A stretch of 5,643 nucleotides of DNA from Tyzzerella sp963558545. GTDB taxonomy: Bacteria; Bacillota; Clostridia; Lachnospirales; CAG-274. This document shows positions 1-5,580 of this stretch, piece by piece. Under the pieces are notes generated by a model. The model ran no database searches. It saw only the letters and a program-made list of their open reading frames with translations, and had not been told where the DNA came from. The first letter of the stretch is position 1; the number at the start of each line of letters is the position of its first letter. The stretch lies in NCBI RefSeq assembly GCF_963558545.1, contig NZ_CAUWHO010000078.1, positions 1 to 5,643 on the forward strand, given 5' to 3'. A program made the position numbers and the translations under genes.

Positions 1-1218
1 TTTTATAATATAGCATATATTTTATACTTAAATAATAAATATGATGAAAGTTTATTATATGTTAATAAAGGAATTGAATATATTGTTAATAATAAATCTA
101 TATTTTATTTAAAGAATTTTTTATTATTAGTAGTGAATTTGAATGATTATATAAATTATGAATTATTTAATATAAGTAAAAATATTAAATATAAAGATAT
201 AAATGTAATATTAGAAGCTATTGATGAATTGAGCTTAAAAAATTTTGATGAGAGAGATATTTATATAAGACCATATAATAGTGTGTATTCTATAAATGAA
301 GTAATAAGAAATACAAGAAATTATAGTAACAAAACACAAGAAGAGCTTATGTTATCAAAAGATATGAAGTCATTTATAGCAAATCAATATAATATATCTA
401 ACATAGAAAATTGTAAACAAACTCCTAATAAAAAATCATCAAAAAATTTTTTACAAGCATTGGATATTGGAAATGAAGAAGAAACTTACAGATTACCAGT
501 TATTGAAGAAGATTTTATGTTACAAGAACTAGTTTGGAAAATAGATTTTAATATCACTCATAATTATAATGAGGTTATTATATTACTAGATTTATTAAAA
601 AGCAAAATAGATAATAATAACATATACAATAAGCAATATATAGAAAAATGTGAATTATTTATTAAAGATGAAGTAACTCCATTGACATATGAAGAATATA
701 AGAATGAAATTTTTAGAATTTTATCAATTACTATAAAAGATGTAAATAAATTAAAAAATGAAGAATGGAAAAGGTTTTTTACAAAAGAAGAACTTAGATT
801 ATTATTAAATATAGGAGGGGCATATCATAAAGGTAGTAATTACAAAGAAGCACTAATATGGTATAAAAAATTAGAAAAATATTTTAAAGAGTTTTATCCT
901 TTATCTGGAACAATTGTTTATAAAACGTTGTTATACAGTTTATCTCAAGTATATGGCTTATCAGAAAAATATGAAGAATCTATTAAAAAAAGTAAAGATT
1001 GTTTAATTTTAAGTATAATTAATAATGAAGCATATATTTTTTATAAAGCATTATATAATATAGGATGGTGCTATGGAAAGATTATGTTAGAAAATGATAC
1101 CTATAAAAAACAATGCCATAAAATACTTAATCAATCTAAATGTTTTGCAAAACTTTATAATGATAAAAGACTAGAAAATAATATAGATGAAAAAATAAAA
1201 ATATGGCATTTAAGTTAA
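1..1218 (+). CDS. RRNPP-type HTH/TPR transcriptional regulator, 5'-truncated by the window
   Basis: The frame is open from base 1 with no upstream stop, so the GTG at 133 is probably internal and the protein begins outside the window. The first ~44 codons (FYNIAYILYLNNKYDESLLY...) read as a TPR repeat. Numbering from codon 133, residues ~54-112 resemble an XRE-type helix-turn-helix: NEVIRNTR, then NKTQEEL, then ISNIENCKQTPN and FLQALDI, matching the usual IR.LR...TQEEL...IS.IENGK..P pattern. Residues ~216-345 hold further TPR-like helical pairs, such as LLLNIGGAYHKGSNYKEALIWY and YKALYNIGWCYGK. HTH plus TPR is the architecture of cytoplasmic peptide-pheromone receptors (Rgg, PlcR, Rap and relatives). 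The unseen N-terminus may carry another HTH, making a tandem HTH-TPR protein; that is inference. It ends 2 bp from the convergent small secreted-peptide gene, supporting a receptor/pheromone pair. The likely target is the adjacent peptide-maturation operon. The family call is firm; ligand and target are inferred. Confidence 0.85.
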   Translation, partial: FYNIAYILYLNNKYDESLLYVNKGIEYIVNNKSIFYLKNFLLLVVNLNDYINYELFNISKNIKYKDINVILEAIDELSLKNFDERDIYIRPYNSVYSINEVIRNTRNYSNKTQEELMLSKDMKSFIANQYNISNIENCKQTPNKKSSKNFLQALDIGNEEETYRLPVIEEDFMLQELVWKIDFNITHNYNEVIILLDLLKSKIDNNNIYNKQYIEKCELFIKDEVTPLTYEEYKNEIFRILSITIKDVNKLKNEEWKRFFTKEELRLLLNIGGAYHKGSNYKEALIWYKKLEKYFKEFYPLSGTIVYKTLLYSLSQVYGLSEKYEESIKKSKDCLILSIINNEAYIFYKALYNIGWCYGKIMLENDTYKKQCHKILNQSKCFAKLYNDKRLENNIDEKIKIWHLS

Positions 1219-1220
1219 AA

Positions 1221-1355
1221 TTATTGTTTTTCAGCTTTATCATCACAGAAATTTTCAATAACATTTTTACTAGATTTAAAAGTTGATAAATTTAAGTTAG
1301 AAGTTAATAAAGTAAAAGTAAAAATAAGACAAAGTGTAGTTTTTAATTTTTTCAT
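1221..1355 (-). CDS. Small secreted peptide, candidate pheromone precursor for the RRNPP regulator (44 aa)
   Basis: A 45-codon minus-strand frame starts with ATG at 1355-1353 and stops with TAA at 1223-1221. It has a good Shine-Dalgarno (AGGGGG, complement of 1365-1370) nine bases before the start. The product has a basic n-region (MKKLK), a hydrophobic stretch TLCLIFTFTLL, and a polar tail ending ENFCDDKAEKQ: a Sec-type signal followed by a short C-terminal segment, as in Phr, PapR and the clostridial Qsp-type signalling peptides. Its position immediately convergent with a TPR regulator is typical of receptor/pheromone pairs. The mature signal would come from the last ~10-17 residues, probably around NVIENFCDD; the cut sites cannot be read. 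Cys37 in the tail is notable. Alternative: an unrelated small exported or membrane peptide. The coding call rests on SD, signal-peptide shape and context; no homologue is recognised. Confidence 0.68.
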   Translation of the reverse strand: MKKLKTTLCLIFTFTLLTSNLNLSTFKSSKNVIENFCDDKAEKQ

Positions 1356-1412
1356 ATATTTATACCCCCTAAAAATTATATTAATAATTTTAACTTATAA
1401 TAATTTAAAATA

Positions 1413-1456
1413 GTATATTATTTGTGGAAAATATTTTTATTCAATAAATAATATAC
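1413..1456. repeat. Perfect 11-bp inverted repeat in the divergent promoter region (possible operator)
   Basis: GTATATTATTT at 1413-1423 is the exact reverse complement of AAATAATATAC at 1446-1456, with 22 bases between, including a small palindrome AAAATATTTT (1428-1437). It lies upstream of both divergent genes. A weak minus-strand promoter-like pair overlaps it (TATACT = complement of 1412-1417, TTGAAT = complement of 1439-1444), but the 21-bp spacing is too long for a good sigma-A promoter. It shares the TATTATTT half-site with the palindrome at 1492-1510, which suggests a protein binding site. AT-rich background makes chance repeats easier, so the functional call is tentative. Confidence 0.35.
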
Positions 1457-1491
1457 ATAAATGAGTAAAAAATATGTATATTAATTACAAG

Positions 1492-1510
1492 CTATTATTT
1501 AAAATAATAG
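1492..1510. promoter_or_regulatory. 19-bp perfect palindrome, candidate binding site of the TPR regulator
   Basis: CTATTATTT (1492-1500), a central A (1501) and AAATAATAG (1502-1510) form 9-bp perfect arms; a few flanking A/T pairs extend it with mismatches. Its centre is about 35 bp before the transcription start predicted from the -10-like TATATT at 1524-1529, and no good -35 hexamer is visible there. That is the geometry of a site for an activator replacing the -35 contact. Dimeric HTH regulators bind such dyads. Assigning it to the neighbouring RRNPP protein is inference. Confidence 0.42.
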
Positions 1511-1523
1511 TTTATAAAATTAA

Positions 1524-1529
1524 TATATT
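1524..1529 (+). promoter_or_regulatory. Possible -10 element of the precursor/maturase operon
   Basis: TATATT lies 11 bases before the AAGGAGG ribosome binding site (1541-1547), so a start near 1536 would leave a ~19-base leader. There is no TTGACA-like -35 at 16-18 bp upstream; that interval is occupied by the 1492-1510 palindrome, consistent with activator dependence. An alternative -10 is TATAAA at 1513-1518. Such hexamers are common in this base composition, so confidence is low. Confidence 0.28.
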
Positions 1530-1554
1530 TTACATACTTTAAGGAGGAATAACT

Positions 1555-1629
1555 ATGAAATCATTAAACAACAAAAATTTACAAATTAAAACAGAAAGAG
1601 AAGTATGTTTATACGCACATTGCAAATAA
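1555..1629 (+). CDS. Very short RiPP precursor peptide with two-Cys core (24 aa)
   Basis: ATG at 1555 follows a near-ideal Shine-Dalgarno (AAGGAGG, 1541-1547, seven-base spacing), and the frame ends with TAA at 1627-1629. The peptide has a polar, charged N-terminal part (MKSLNNKNLQ..., then KTEREV) acting as a putative leader, and a C-terminal CLYAHCK with Cys18, Tyr20, His22, Cys23 and Lys24. It lacks a hydrophobic secretion signal, so export must depend on another protein. It stands directly before two radical SAM/SPASM peptide maturases and an exporter, the standard position of a RiPP substrate. The likely modified region is the CLYAHCK end; thioether (Cys to alpha- or beta-carbon) or C-C cross-links are the usual SPASM chemistry, but the type cannot be decided here. 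It is far poorer in Cys than SCIFF-type precursors. Alternative: a leader ORF controlling attenuation at the following stem-loop. Confidence 0.78.
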   Translation: MKSLNNKNLQIKTEREVCLYAHCK

Positions 1630-1639
1630 TGTGAAAATT

Positions 1640-1675
1640 TTAAAAGACTTAATATTTTATTATTAAGTCTTTTAA
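1640..1675 (+). terminator. Stem-loop terminator/attenuator between precursor and maturase genes
   Basis: TAAAAGACTTAATA (1641-1654) pairs perfectly with TATTAAGTCTTTTA (1661-1674) around a six-base loop; one more T-A pair (1640/1675) makes 15 bp. The 3' arm carries CTTTT and is followed by AATTTAT, a weak U-rich tail. It begins 11 bases after the precursor stop, and the next gene starts 36 bases further on in the same direction. A partial terminator here would make much precursor mRNA and less maturase mRNA, as in many RiPP operons. It could also protect the precursor mRNA 3' end. Confidence 0.75.
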
Positions 1676-1710
1676 TTTATAAAATTATTAAATAGAAGGA
1701 GCTTACATTT

Positions 1711-2592
1711 GTGATATTAATAAACGAAATAGAAATAATAGATATCCCAGAAGAAAATAAATTCATAGTAATAAATTTATTAAATGGTAATGCCGATATA
1801 TTAGATATAGAATATTTAGATATAATAAAAAATAATAAATTAACTACTTTAGTTAATGATGAAATTAAAAACTGTTTAATAGAAAGAAATTATATATTTG
1901 AAACTTATGAGGAATATGAAAAATATTTGAAAGAAATAAATGATTATTTACTTAAAGAATTAGTTAAACAACCACCTAATTTTATATACATACCAACATA
2001 TAAATGCAATTTAAGATGTTACTATTGTTTTGAAGAAACTTATGAAAAAAATGAAGGTGAAGATATAATTAACAATGATATAGACACTTTTTTTAATGCA
2101 ATAAAAATTATAGCTAAAATTATAGAAGATAAAAACAATATAAATTATGATAATAAAGACATATTGGTAGATATTACTGGTGGAGAGCCTTTATTATTGA
2201 AAAATAGGGATACAATAGAAAGAATATTATATAATGTACACCAAAATGGATATAAGATAAATATTATAACTAATGGTACAACAATTGATAAATATATGGA
2301 TATATTAAAAAAATATAAAATAAATGGTATTCAAGTTACTTTAGATGGTGATAAAGAAACTCATAATAAAATAAGAGTGAGTAAAGATGGGAAACCAACA
2401 TTTGATAAAATTGTGAGTAATATAAAAAGTTTATCTACTATTGTAAATAGTATTTCTATTAGAATAAATTTAACAAATAAAAATATTAATACATTAGATA
2501 ATTTAGCAGATGAATTGGAACAAATTATAGGTTTTGATAATGTATATATATATTTATATTTTACAACAAGAAGGTATAAGCGAACAATCTAG
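1711..2592 (+). CDS. Radical SAM peptide maturase 1, N-terminal fragment (frameshifted)
   Basis: This is the SAM-binding half of a SPASM-type peptide maturase. The start is GTG at 1711 with AAGGAG at 1696-1701. Residues ~1-90 form an N-terminal region (ENKFIVINLLNGNADILD) like the precursor-recognition segment before the barrel in related maturases. C99, C103 and C106 (CNLRCYYC) form the CxxxCxxC ligand set for the SAM-cleaving [4Fe-4S] cluster. GGEP at 157-160 is the SAM amino-group motif; IITNGT and VTLDGDKETHNKIR are the later barrel strands typical of SPASM enzymes. The frame then ends in an unrelated tail (FTTRRYKRTI) at a premature TAG (2590-2592), and the rest of the enzyme continues in the next frame. 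The expected substrate is the 24-aa peptide upstream. As it stands the fragment lacks the auxiliary-cluster domain and is probably inactive unless the frame change is corrected or bypassed. Confidence 0.9.
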   Translation: MILINEIEIIDIPEENKFIVINLLNGNADILDIEYLDIIKNNKLTTLVNDEIKNCLIERNYIFETYEEYEKYLKEINDYLLKELVKQPPNFIYIPTYKCNLRCYYCFEETYEKNEGEDIINNDIDTFFNAIKIIAKIIEDKNNINYDNKDILVDITGGEPLLLKNRDTIERILYNVHQNGYKINIITNGTTIDKYMDILKKYKINGIQVTLDGDKETHNKIRVSKDGKPTFDKIVSNIKSLSTIVNSISIRINLTNKNINTLDNLADELEQIIGFDNVYIYLYFTTRRYKRTI

Positions 2593-3070
2593 TATAATAG
2601 ATGAAGTAGAATGTATAAAGATATTGAATGAAAAGAAAAAGTGTAATCCAAAATTAAAAAATTTTAATATTAATTTTCACGGAAAACATTTAGTTGATTC
2701 AATATTTGAAAATAAACAATTTTATTCTAAAGTTTGTATTTGCAGTGCAATGAGTAATCAATATATATTAGATTTTCAGGGTAATATATACAAATGTTGG
2801 TGGGGAATGGGAAATTGTGAAAAAAGGGTAGGCACATATTCTAAAAATAATGTTTTAATAGATGAAAATTTAATTTTAAGTTATAATAATAGAAATGTTT
2901 TAAATATGACTAAATGTGCCAATTGCAAATATAGGTATGTTTGTGGAGGTAGTTGTACAGGAGTTATGGACATTAATAATATACTAGATGGAGTAACCAA
3001 ATGCCCGAACTTTAAAGAGATTTTCAGATATGTAATAAGAGAAAAGTATTTAGAAATGATTAGGAGTTAA
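2534..3070 (+). CDS. Radical SAM peptide maturase 1, C-terminal SPASM fragment
   Basis: This continues the preceding gene in the +1 frame. The first usable codon, TTG at 2534, overlaps the upstream fragment and has no convincing ribosome binding site, so it is unlikely to be an independent gene. It carries a complete SPASM domain binding two auxiliary [4Fe-4S] clusters: Cys at 2735 and 2741, then GNIYKC (Cys 2795) fitting C-x(n)-G-x4-C, then CANCKYRYVCGGSC (Cys at 2915, 2924, 2942, 2954) fitting Cx2Cx5Cx3C, and a final Cys at 3002. An extra Cys at 2816 follows the KCWWGMGNC stretch. All expected ligands are intact and the codon use matches the first half, so the frame change is either recent or artificial. 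It stops at 3070, three bases before the second maturase start, whose ribosome binding site lies inside its last codons. Confidence 0.88.
   Translation: MIMYIYIYILQQEGISEQSSIIDEVECIKILNEKKKCNPKLKNFNINFHGKHLVDSIFENKQFYSKVCICSAMSNQYILDFQGNIYKCWWGMGNCEKRVGTYSKNNVLIDENLILSYNNRNVLNMTKCANCKYRYVCGGSCTGVMDINNILDGVTKCPNFKEIFRYVIREKYLEMIRS
2543..2552 (+). repeat. (TA)5 dinucleotide tract at the frame break of maturase 1
   Basis: TATATATATA lies at 2543-2552, followed by TTTATATTTT. Loss of one TA unit from (TA)6 by slipped-strand mispairing would produce exactly the observed change from frame 1 to frame 2. The tract is short for a classical contingency locus, and this genome is full of TA, so it is a plausible rather than proven cause. 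Confidence 0.5.
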
Positions 3071-3073
3071 TTT

Positions 3074-4285
3074 ATGGAACTATCACATTATACTAATATA
3101 ATAAAAGTAAATAATAGAAATTTTTTATTTAATTCTTTATATGGTACATTAGATGAAATTAACCAAGATTTTTTTAAAAGCATATATGATAAAACGTTAA
3201 TTAAAAATGAAAAAGATAATATGCTAGAAAGAAAATATTTTGATTATGAAGACCAATTTATTACCTATAAAAATATGGCTAAAAAATATTATGAAGATAA
3301 TAAAATAGGGTATAGATTTTATATAATGTATTCATTAAAATGTAATTTAAAATGTACATATTGTTTTCAAAATAGAGAAGATTATGATAAACAACTAGAT
3401 ATTTATCAATTAGATAATATTTTAGATTTTATTTTAGAAAAGATAAGTAAAGAACATTTAGACGATAATGAAATAATTTTATATGGAGGTGAGCCATTAT
3501 TAGAACAAAATTATAACCTTATTGAAAAAACACTTAAATTTGCCAGTGAAAATGATTTAGATATAAGAATTATAACAAATGGAGTAAATATAGAAAAATT
3601 TTTAGAATTAATTATTAATTATAAAAATATAATAAAGGATATAATTATAACAGTTGATGGTAATAAAAAAACACATAATAAAACAAGAATATTTTATAAT
3701 AATCTAGGAACATATGATATAATAGAAAAAAATATTAAGATTTTAAAGGATAAAAAAATAAACTATACAATAAGAGCTAACTTAAATTATGAAATGTTTG
3801 AAAATATTTTAAATAATTGTGAACTATCAGATATTATGTTAAACTCAAAAAAGAGTTATTATAGAGTCCATTTTGATGATTATAATAATAACTTACCATT
3901 TAAAAATATAATAGAACTATATTTAAAGAATAAAGTTGAGTTTAATGAATTATCTATAAATCAAGTAAAGTCATTTATATCACTTATTGAAACAGAAAAT
4001 ATATATCCTATTTTTAGATATTGTAATAGAGAAAAGATAAATGTTTTTTATCCTAATGGTAAAAGTATATATAATTGTACTGAATTATACACAGAAGATA
4101 AAGATATTACAAAAAGTAAATATCATTTCAAATATAATTTAGTATGTAAAGAATGTAAATTATTACCGATATGTGGCGGAGGATGTCCAGCTGAAAATAA
4201 AAATGATTTTAAAAAATATACTGAGTGTATGATATATAATGACTTATTAGATATGGTTAAATACTATATTGAATATGTGTATTAA
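3074..4285 (+). CDS. Radical SAM/SPASM peptide maturase 2 (403 aa, intact)
   Basis: A cytoplasmic radical SAM enzyme predicted to modify the operon's precursor peptide. ATG at 3074 has AGGAG at 3062-3066, inside the end of the preceding gene, which suggests translational coupling. Residues ~1-80 are an N-terminal segment (NNRNFLFNSLYGTLDEI) similar in style to that of maturase 1. C90, C94 and C97 (CNLKCTYC) bind the SAM cluster; GGEP is at 138-141; IITNGV and ITVDGNKKTHNKTR follow. The SPASM domain has C317, then a Gly and C335 (GKSIYNC, five residues rather than the usual four between Gly and Cys), then CKECKLLPICGGGC with C358, C361, C367 and C371, and a last C385. All ligands for three clusters appear present. 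It is a paralogue of maturase 1 rather than a copy. Two SPASM enzymes acting on one very short core suggests sequential or distinct modifications; if maturase 1 is dead, this is the only functional one. Confidence 0.96.
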   Translation: MELSHYTNIIKVNNRNFLFNSLYGTLDEINQDFFKSIYDKTLIKNEKDNMLERKYFDYEDQFITYKNMAKKYYEDNKIGYRFYIMYSLKCNLKCTYCFQNREDYDKQLDIYQLDNILDFILEKISKEHLDDNEIILYGGEPLLEQNYNLIEKTLKFASENDLDIRIITNGVNIEKFLELIINYKNIIKDIIITVDGNKKTHNKTRIFYNNLGTYDIIEKNIKILKDKKINYTIRANLNYEMFENILNNCELSDIMLNSKKSYYRVHFDDYNNNLPFKNIIELYLKNKVEFNELSINQVKSFISLIETENIYPIFRYCNREKINVFYPNGKSIYNCTELYTEDKDITKSKYHFKYNLVCKECKLLPICGGGCPAENKNDFKKYTECMIYNDLLDMVKYYIEYVY

Positions 4286-4301
4286 GGAGAAATAAAGGTT
4301 A

Positions 4302-5474
4302 ATGTTTAAGAATAAGAATATAATATTATATTTGATATACACCTTACTTTCAAGTATATCATTTATATCACCATATACAAACTTATATTTAAGAGAAAAA
4401 TTTGGATTTAGTGTATCTAGTATAGGATTAATATTAATAATATATCAAATAACTAAGTTTATTTTTGAAATACCTACTGGAGTTATAGCTGATAAATATG
4501 GTAAAAAAATAAGTGTTATTATTGGTAATATTTTGATAATTTTTTCATATATTATTCTGTTATTAAATATGCCGATATTAGTTTATATTAGCTTTTTTCT
4601 AAAAGGATTAGGATATACATTTATATCTGGAAGTTTTGAAGCACTTTTTGTTAATTCTTTAGATAATAAATACTTAGTAAAACTAAATTCAATTGAAAGG
4701 ATATTTTTTTATTTTGGAATAGGTATATCAAGTGCAATAGGTGGATTAATTATAGATATATTAGATTACAATACAATTATTATATTAGATACTTTAATAA
4801 TTATAGGAATATTTATAATTTCTTTACTTGTTAAAGAAACTAAAGAAGAAATTAATTCTGAGGAGAAATTTCTTAAAAGTTCAATAAGCTTAATACTAAG
4901 TAAAAAATTTCTAATATGTTTTTTATTACTGGATTTAGTTACAGCTATTTCATTTATCAACATAGAAGATTTTTATTCTACTGTTTTAAGTAATAATGGT
5001 TTAAATATAAAGATGATAGGTGTTATAATAGCATTACAGCTTTTTGTTTCATCTCTTATAGGGTACATTATACATAGTGTTTATAAAAGATTAAATAAGG
5101 TTAAGGTATATTTAATTTACTCTATATCACAGGTAATCTTTGCACTATGTATATACCTACAAAATAGTATATTTTTAATGTTTACTTTTTATATATTAAG
5201 TTCAATTTGTTTTTCTTTGTTCGCACCTATAAAATATGAAATATTCCAAGCAAATATAAACAATGAAATACGTTCTACTGTGTTATCTATAAAAAGCTTA
5301 ACAATAGCAATAGGTGGTGTAATATCATATTTTATGGTATTTTTACTTGGTAAATATCTAACAATAGAAAAAATAACAATAATACTTTTAATAATAACAC
5401 TAATATCTTATATTATAATAAATATAATTTTATTTAAAGATATGAAAGATTTTTATAATGATAGTAATGAATAA
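4302..5474 (+). CDS. MFS transporter, probable exporter of the modified peptide (390 aa, 12 TM)
   Basis: An inner-membrane major facilitator superfamily protein. About twelve hydrophobic helices are visible, roughly at residues 7-27, 40-60, 71-88, 91-112, 133-152, 157-177, 202-219, 237-258, 268-286, 288-310, 328-350 and 356-377, with the longer cytoplasmic loop at ~178-201 between the halves. The TM2-TM3 loop carries motif A, GVIADKYGKK (60-69), preceded by FEIPT. ATG at 4302 is the first start after an in-frame stop at 4293. AAGGAG (4284-4289) overlaps the previous stop and lies 12 bases away; a nearer AAAGG (4294-4298) may help. It is 16 bp after maturase 2, clearly the same operon, so export of the RiPP product or self-immunity by efflux is the likely job. 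MFS exporters are less common in RiPP operons than ABC transporters, and no peptidase domain is present. The family call is firm, the substrate inferred. Confidence 0.94.
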   Translation: MFKNKNIILYLIYTLLSSISFISPYTNLYLREKFGFSVSSIGLILIIYQITKFIFEIPTGVIADKYGKKISVIIGNILIIFSYIILLLNMPILVYISFFLKGLGYTFISGSFEALFVNSLDNKYLVKLNSIERIFFYFGIGISSAIGGLIIDILDYNTIIILDTLIIIGIFIISLLVKETKEEINSEEKFLKSSISLILSKKFLICFLLLDLVTAISFINIEDFYSTVLSNNGLNIKMIGVIIALQLFVSSLIGYIIHSVYKRLNKVKVYLIYSISQVIFALCIYLQNSIFLMFTFYILSSICFSLFAPIKYEIFQANINNEIRSTVLSIKSLTIAIGGVISYFMVFLLGKYLTIEKITIILLIITLISYIIINIILFKDMKDFYNDSNE

Positions 5475-5580
5475 TGTATTATTATCAATAAATTAGATAC
5501 AAAAGGAATTATTATATTGATTTATCATTTTATGAAATATACAATAAAGTTATAAGTATTTAAATTTTTTATTTCCTATC
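5475..5580. other. Intergenic gap after the MFS gene, with a possible damaged 5' end of the LysM gene
   Basis: No convincing terminator is seen: the best pairing (ATCAATA 5484-5490 with TATTGAT 5515-5521) has only 7 bp and a 24-base loop. AAGGA at 5503-5507 is correctly spaced from TTG at 5517, and that frame also contains ATG at 5532 (ATG AAA TAT ACA ATA AAG) before a stop at 5553. Skipping one base at ~5550 joins it to the LysM frame and yields a signal-peptide-like start (MKYTIK, YKYLNFLFPILTAS). This may be the true 5' end of the following gene with a frame break. Confidence 0.4.

Larger units (their letters stand above)
1711..3070 (+). pseudogene. Full-length radical SAM/SPASM maturase locus interrupted by one frame change
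   Basis: The two fragments together match one SPASM maturase: N-terminal region, CxxxCxxC barrel, SPASM domain. Moving from the first to the second frame needs either one base less or two bases more near 2543-2590. One extra TA in the (TA)5 tract at 2543-2552 gives NVYIYIYILQQEGISEQSS and a continuous ~453-residue protein, a usual length for the family and close to the 403-residue paralogue downstream. Whether the locus is truly broken, phase-variable or misread cannot be decided from the sequence. Confidence 0.7.

Noticed and set aside
133..1218. Regulator as a complete 361-aa protein starting at the GTG at 133
   Set aside because: The frame is open to position 1 with TPR-like coding sequence, and there is no Shine-Dalgarno before 133 (TTTTTTATTATTAGTA), so the gene most likely starts outside the window.
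1375..1380. Minus-strand TATAAT as -10 of the small secreted-peptide gene
   Set aside because: The transcription start would fall within the AGGGGG ribosome binding site at 1365-1370, leaving no usable leader, and there is no suitable -35.
1219..1555. CRISPR array, tRNA or riboswitch in the regulator-to-operon interval
   Set aside because: No regularly spaced repeats, cloverleaf or conserved aptamer core is seen; the interval is explained by the minus-strand mini-gene and an AT-rich promoter region.
2534..3070. SPASM fragment as an independent gene, such as a stand-alone partner protein
   Set aside because: The start is a TTG without a ribosome binding site, it overlaps the upstream frame, and together the two frames make exactly one standard maturase.
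4766..4963. 65-codon open frame on the minus strand
   Set aside because: It lies wholly within the transmembrane-coding MFS gene, has no plausible ribosome binding site or domain, and reflects low stop density opposite hydrophobic codons.
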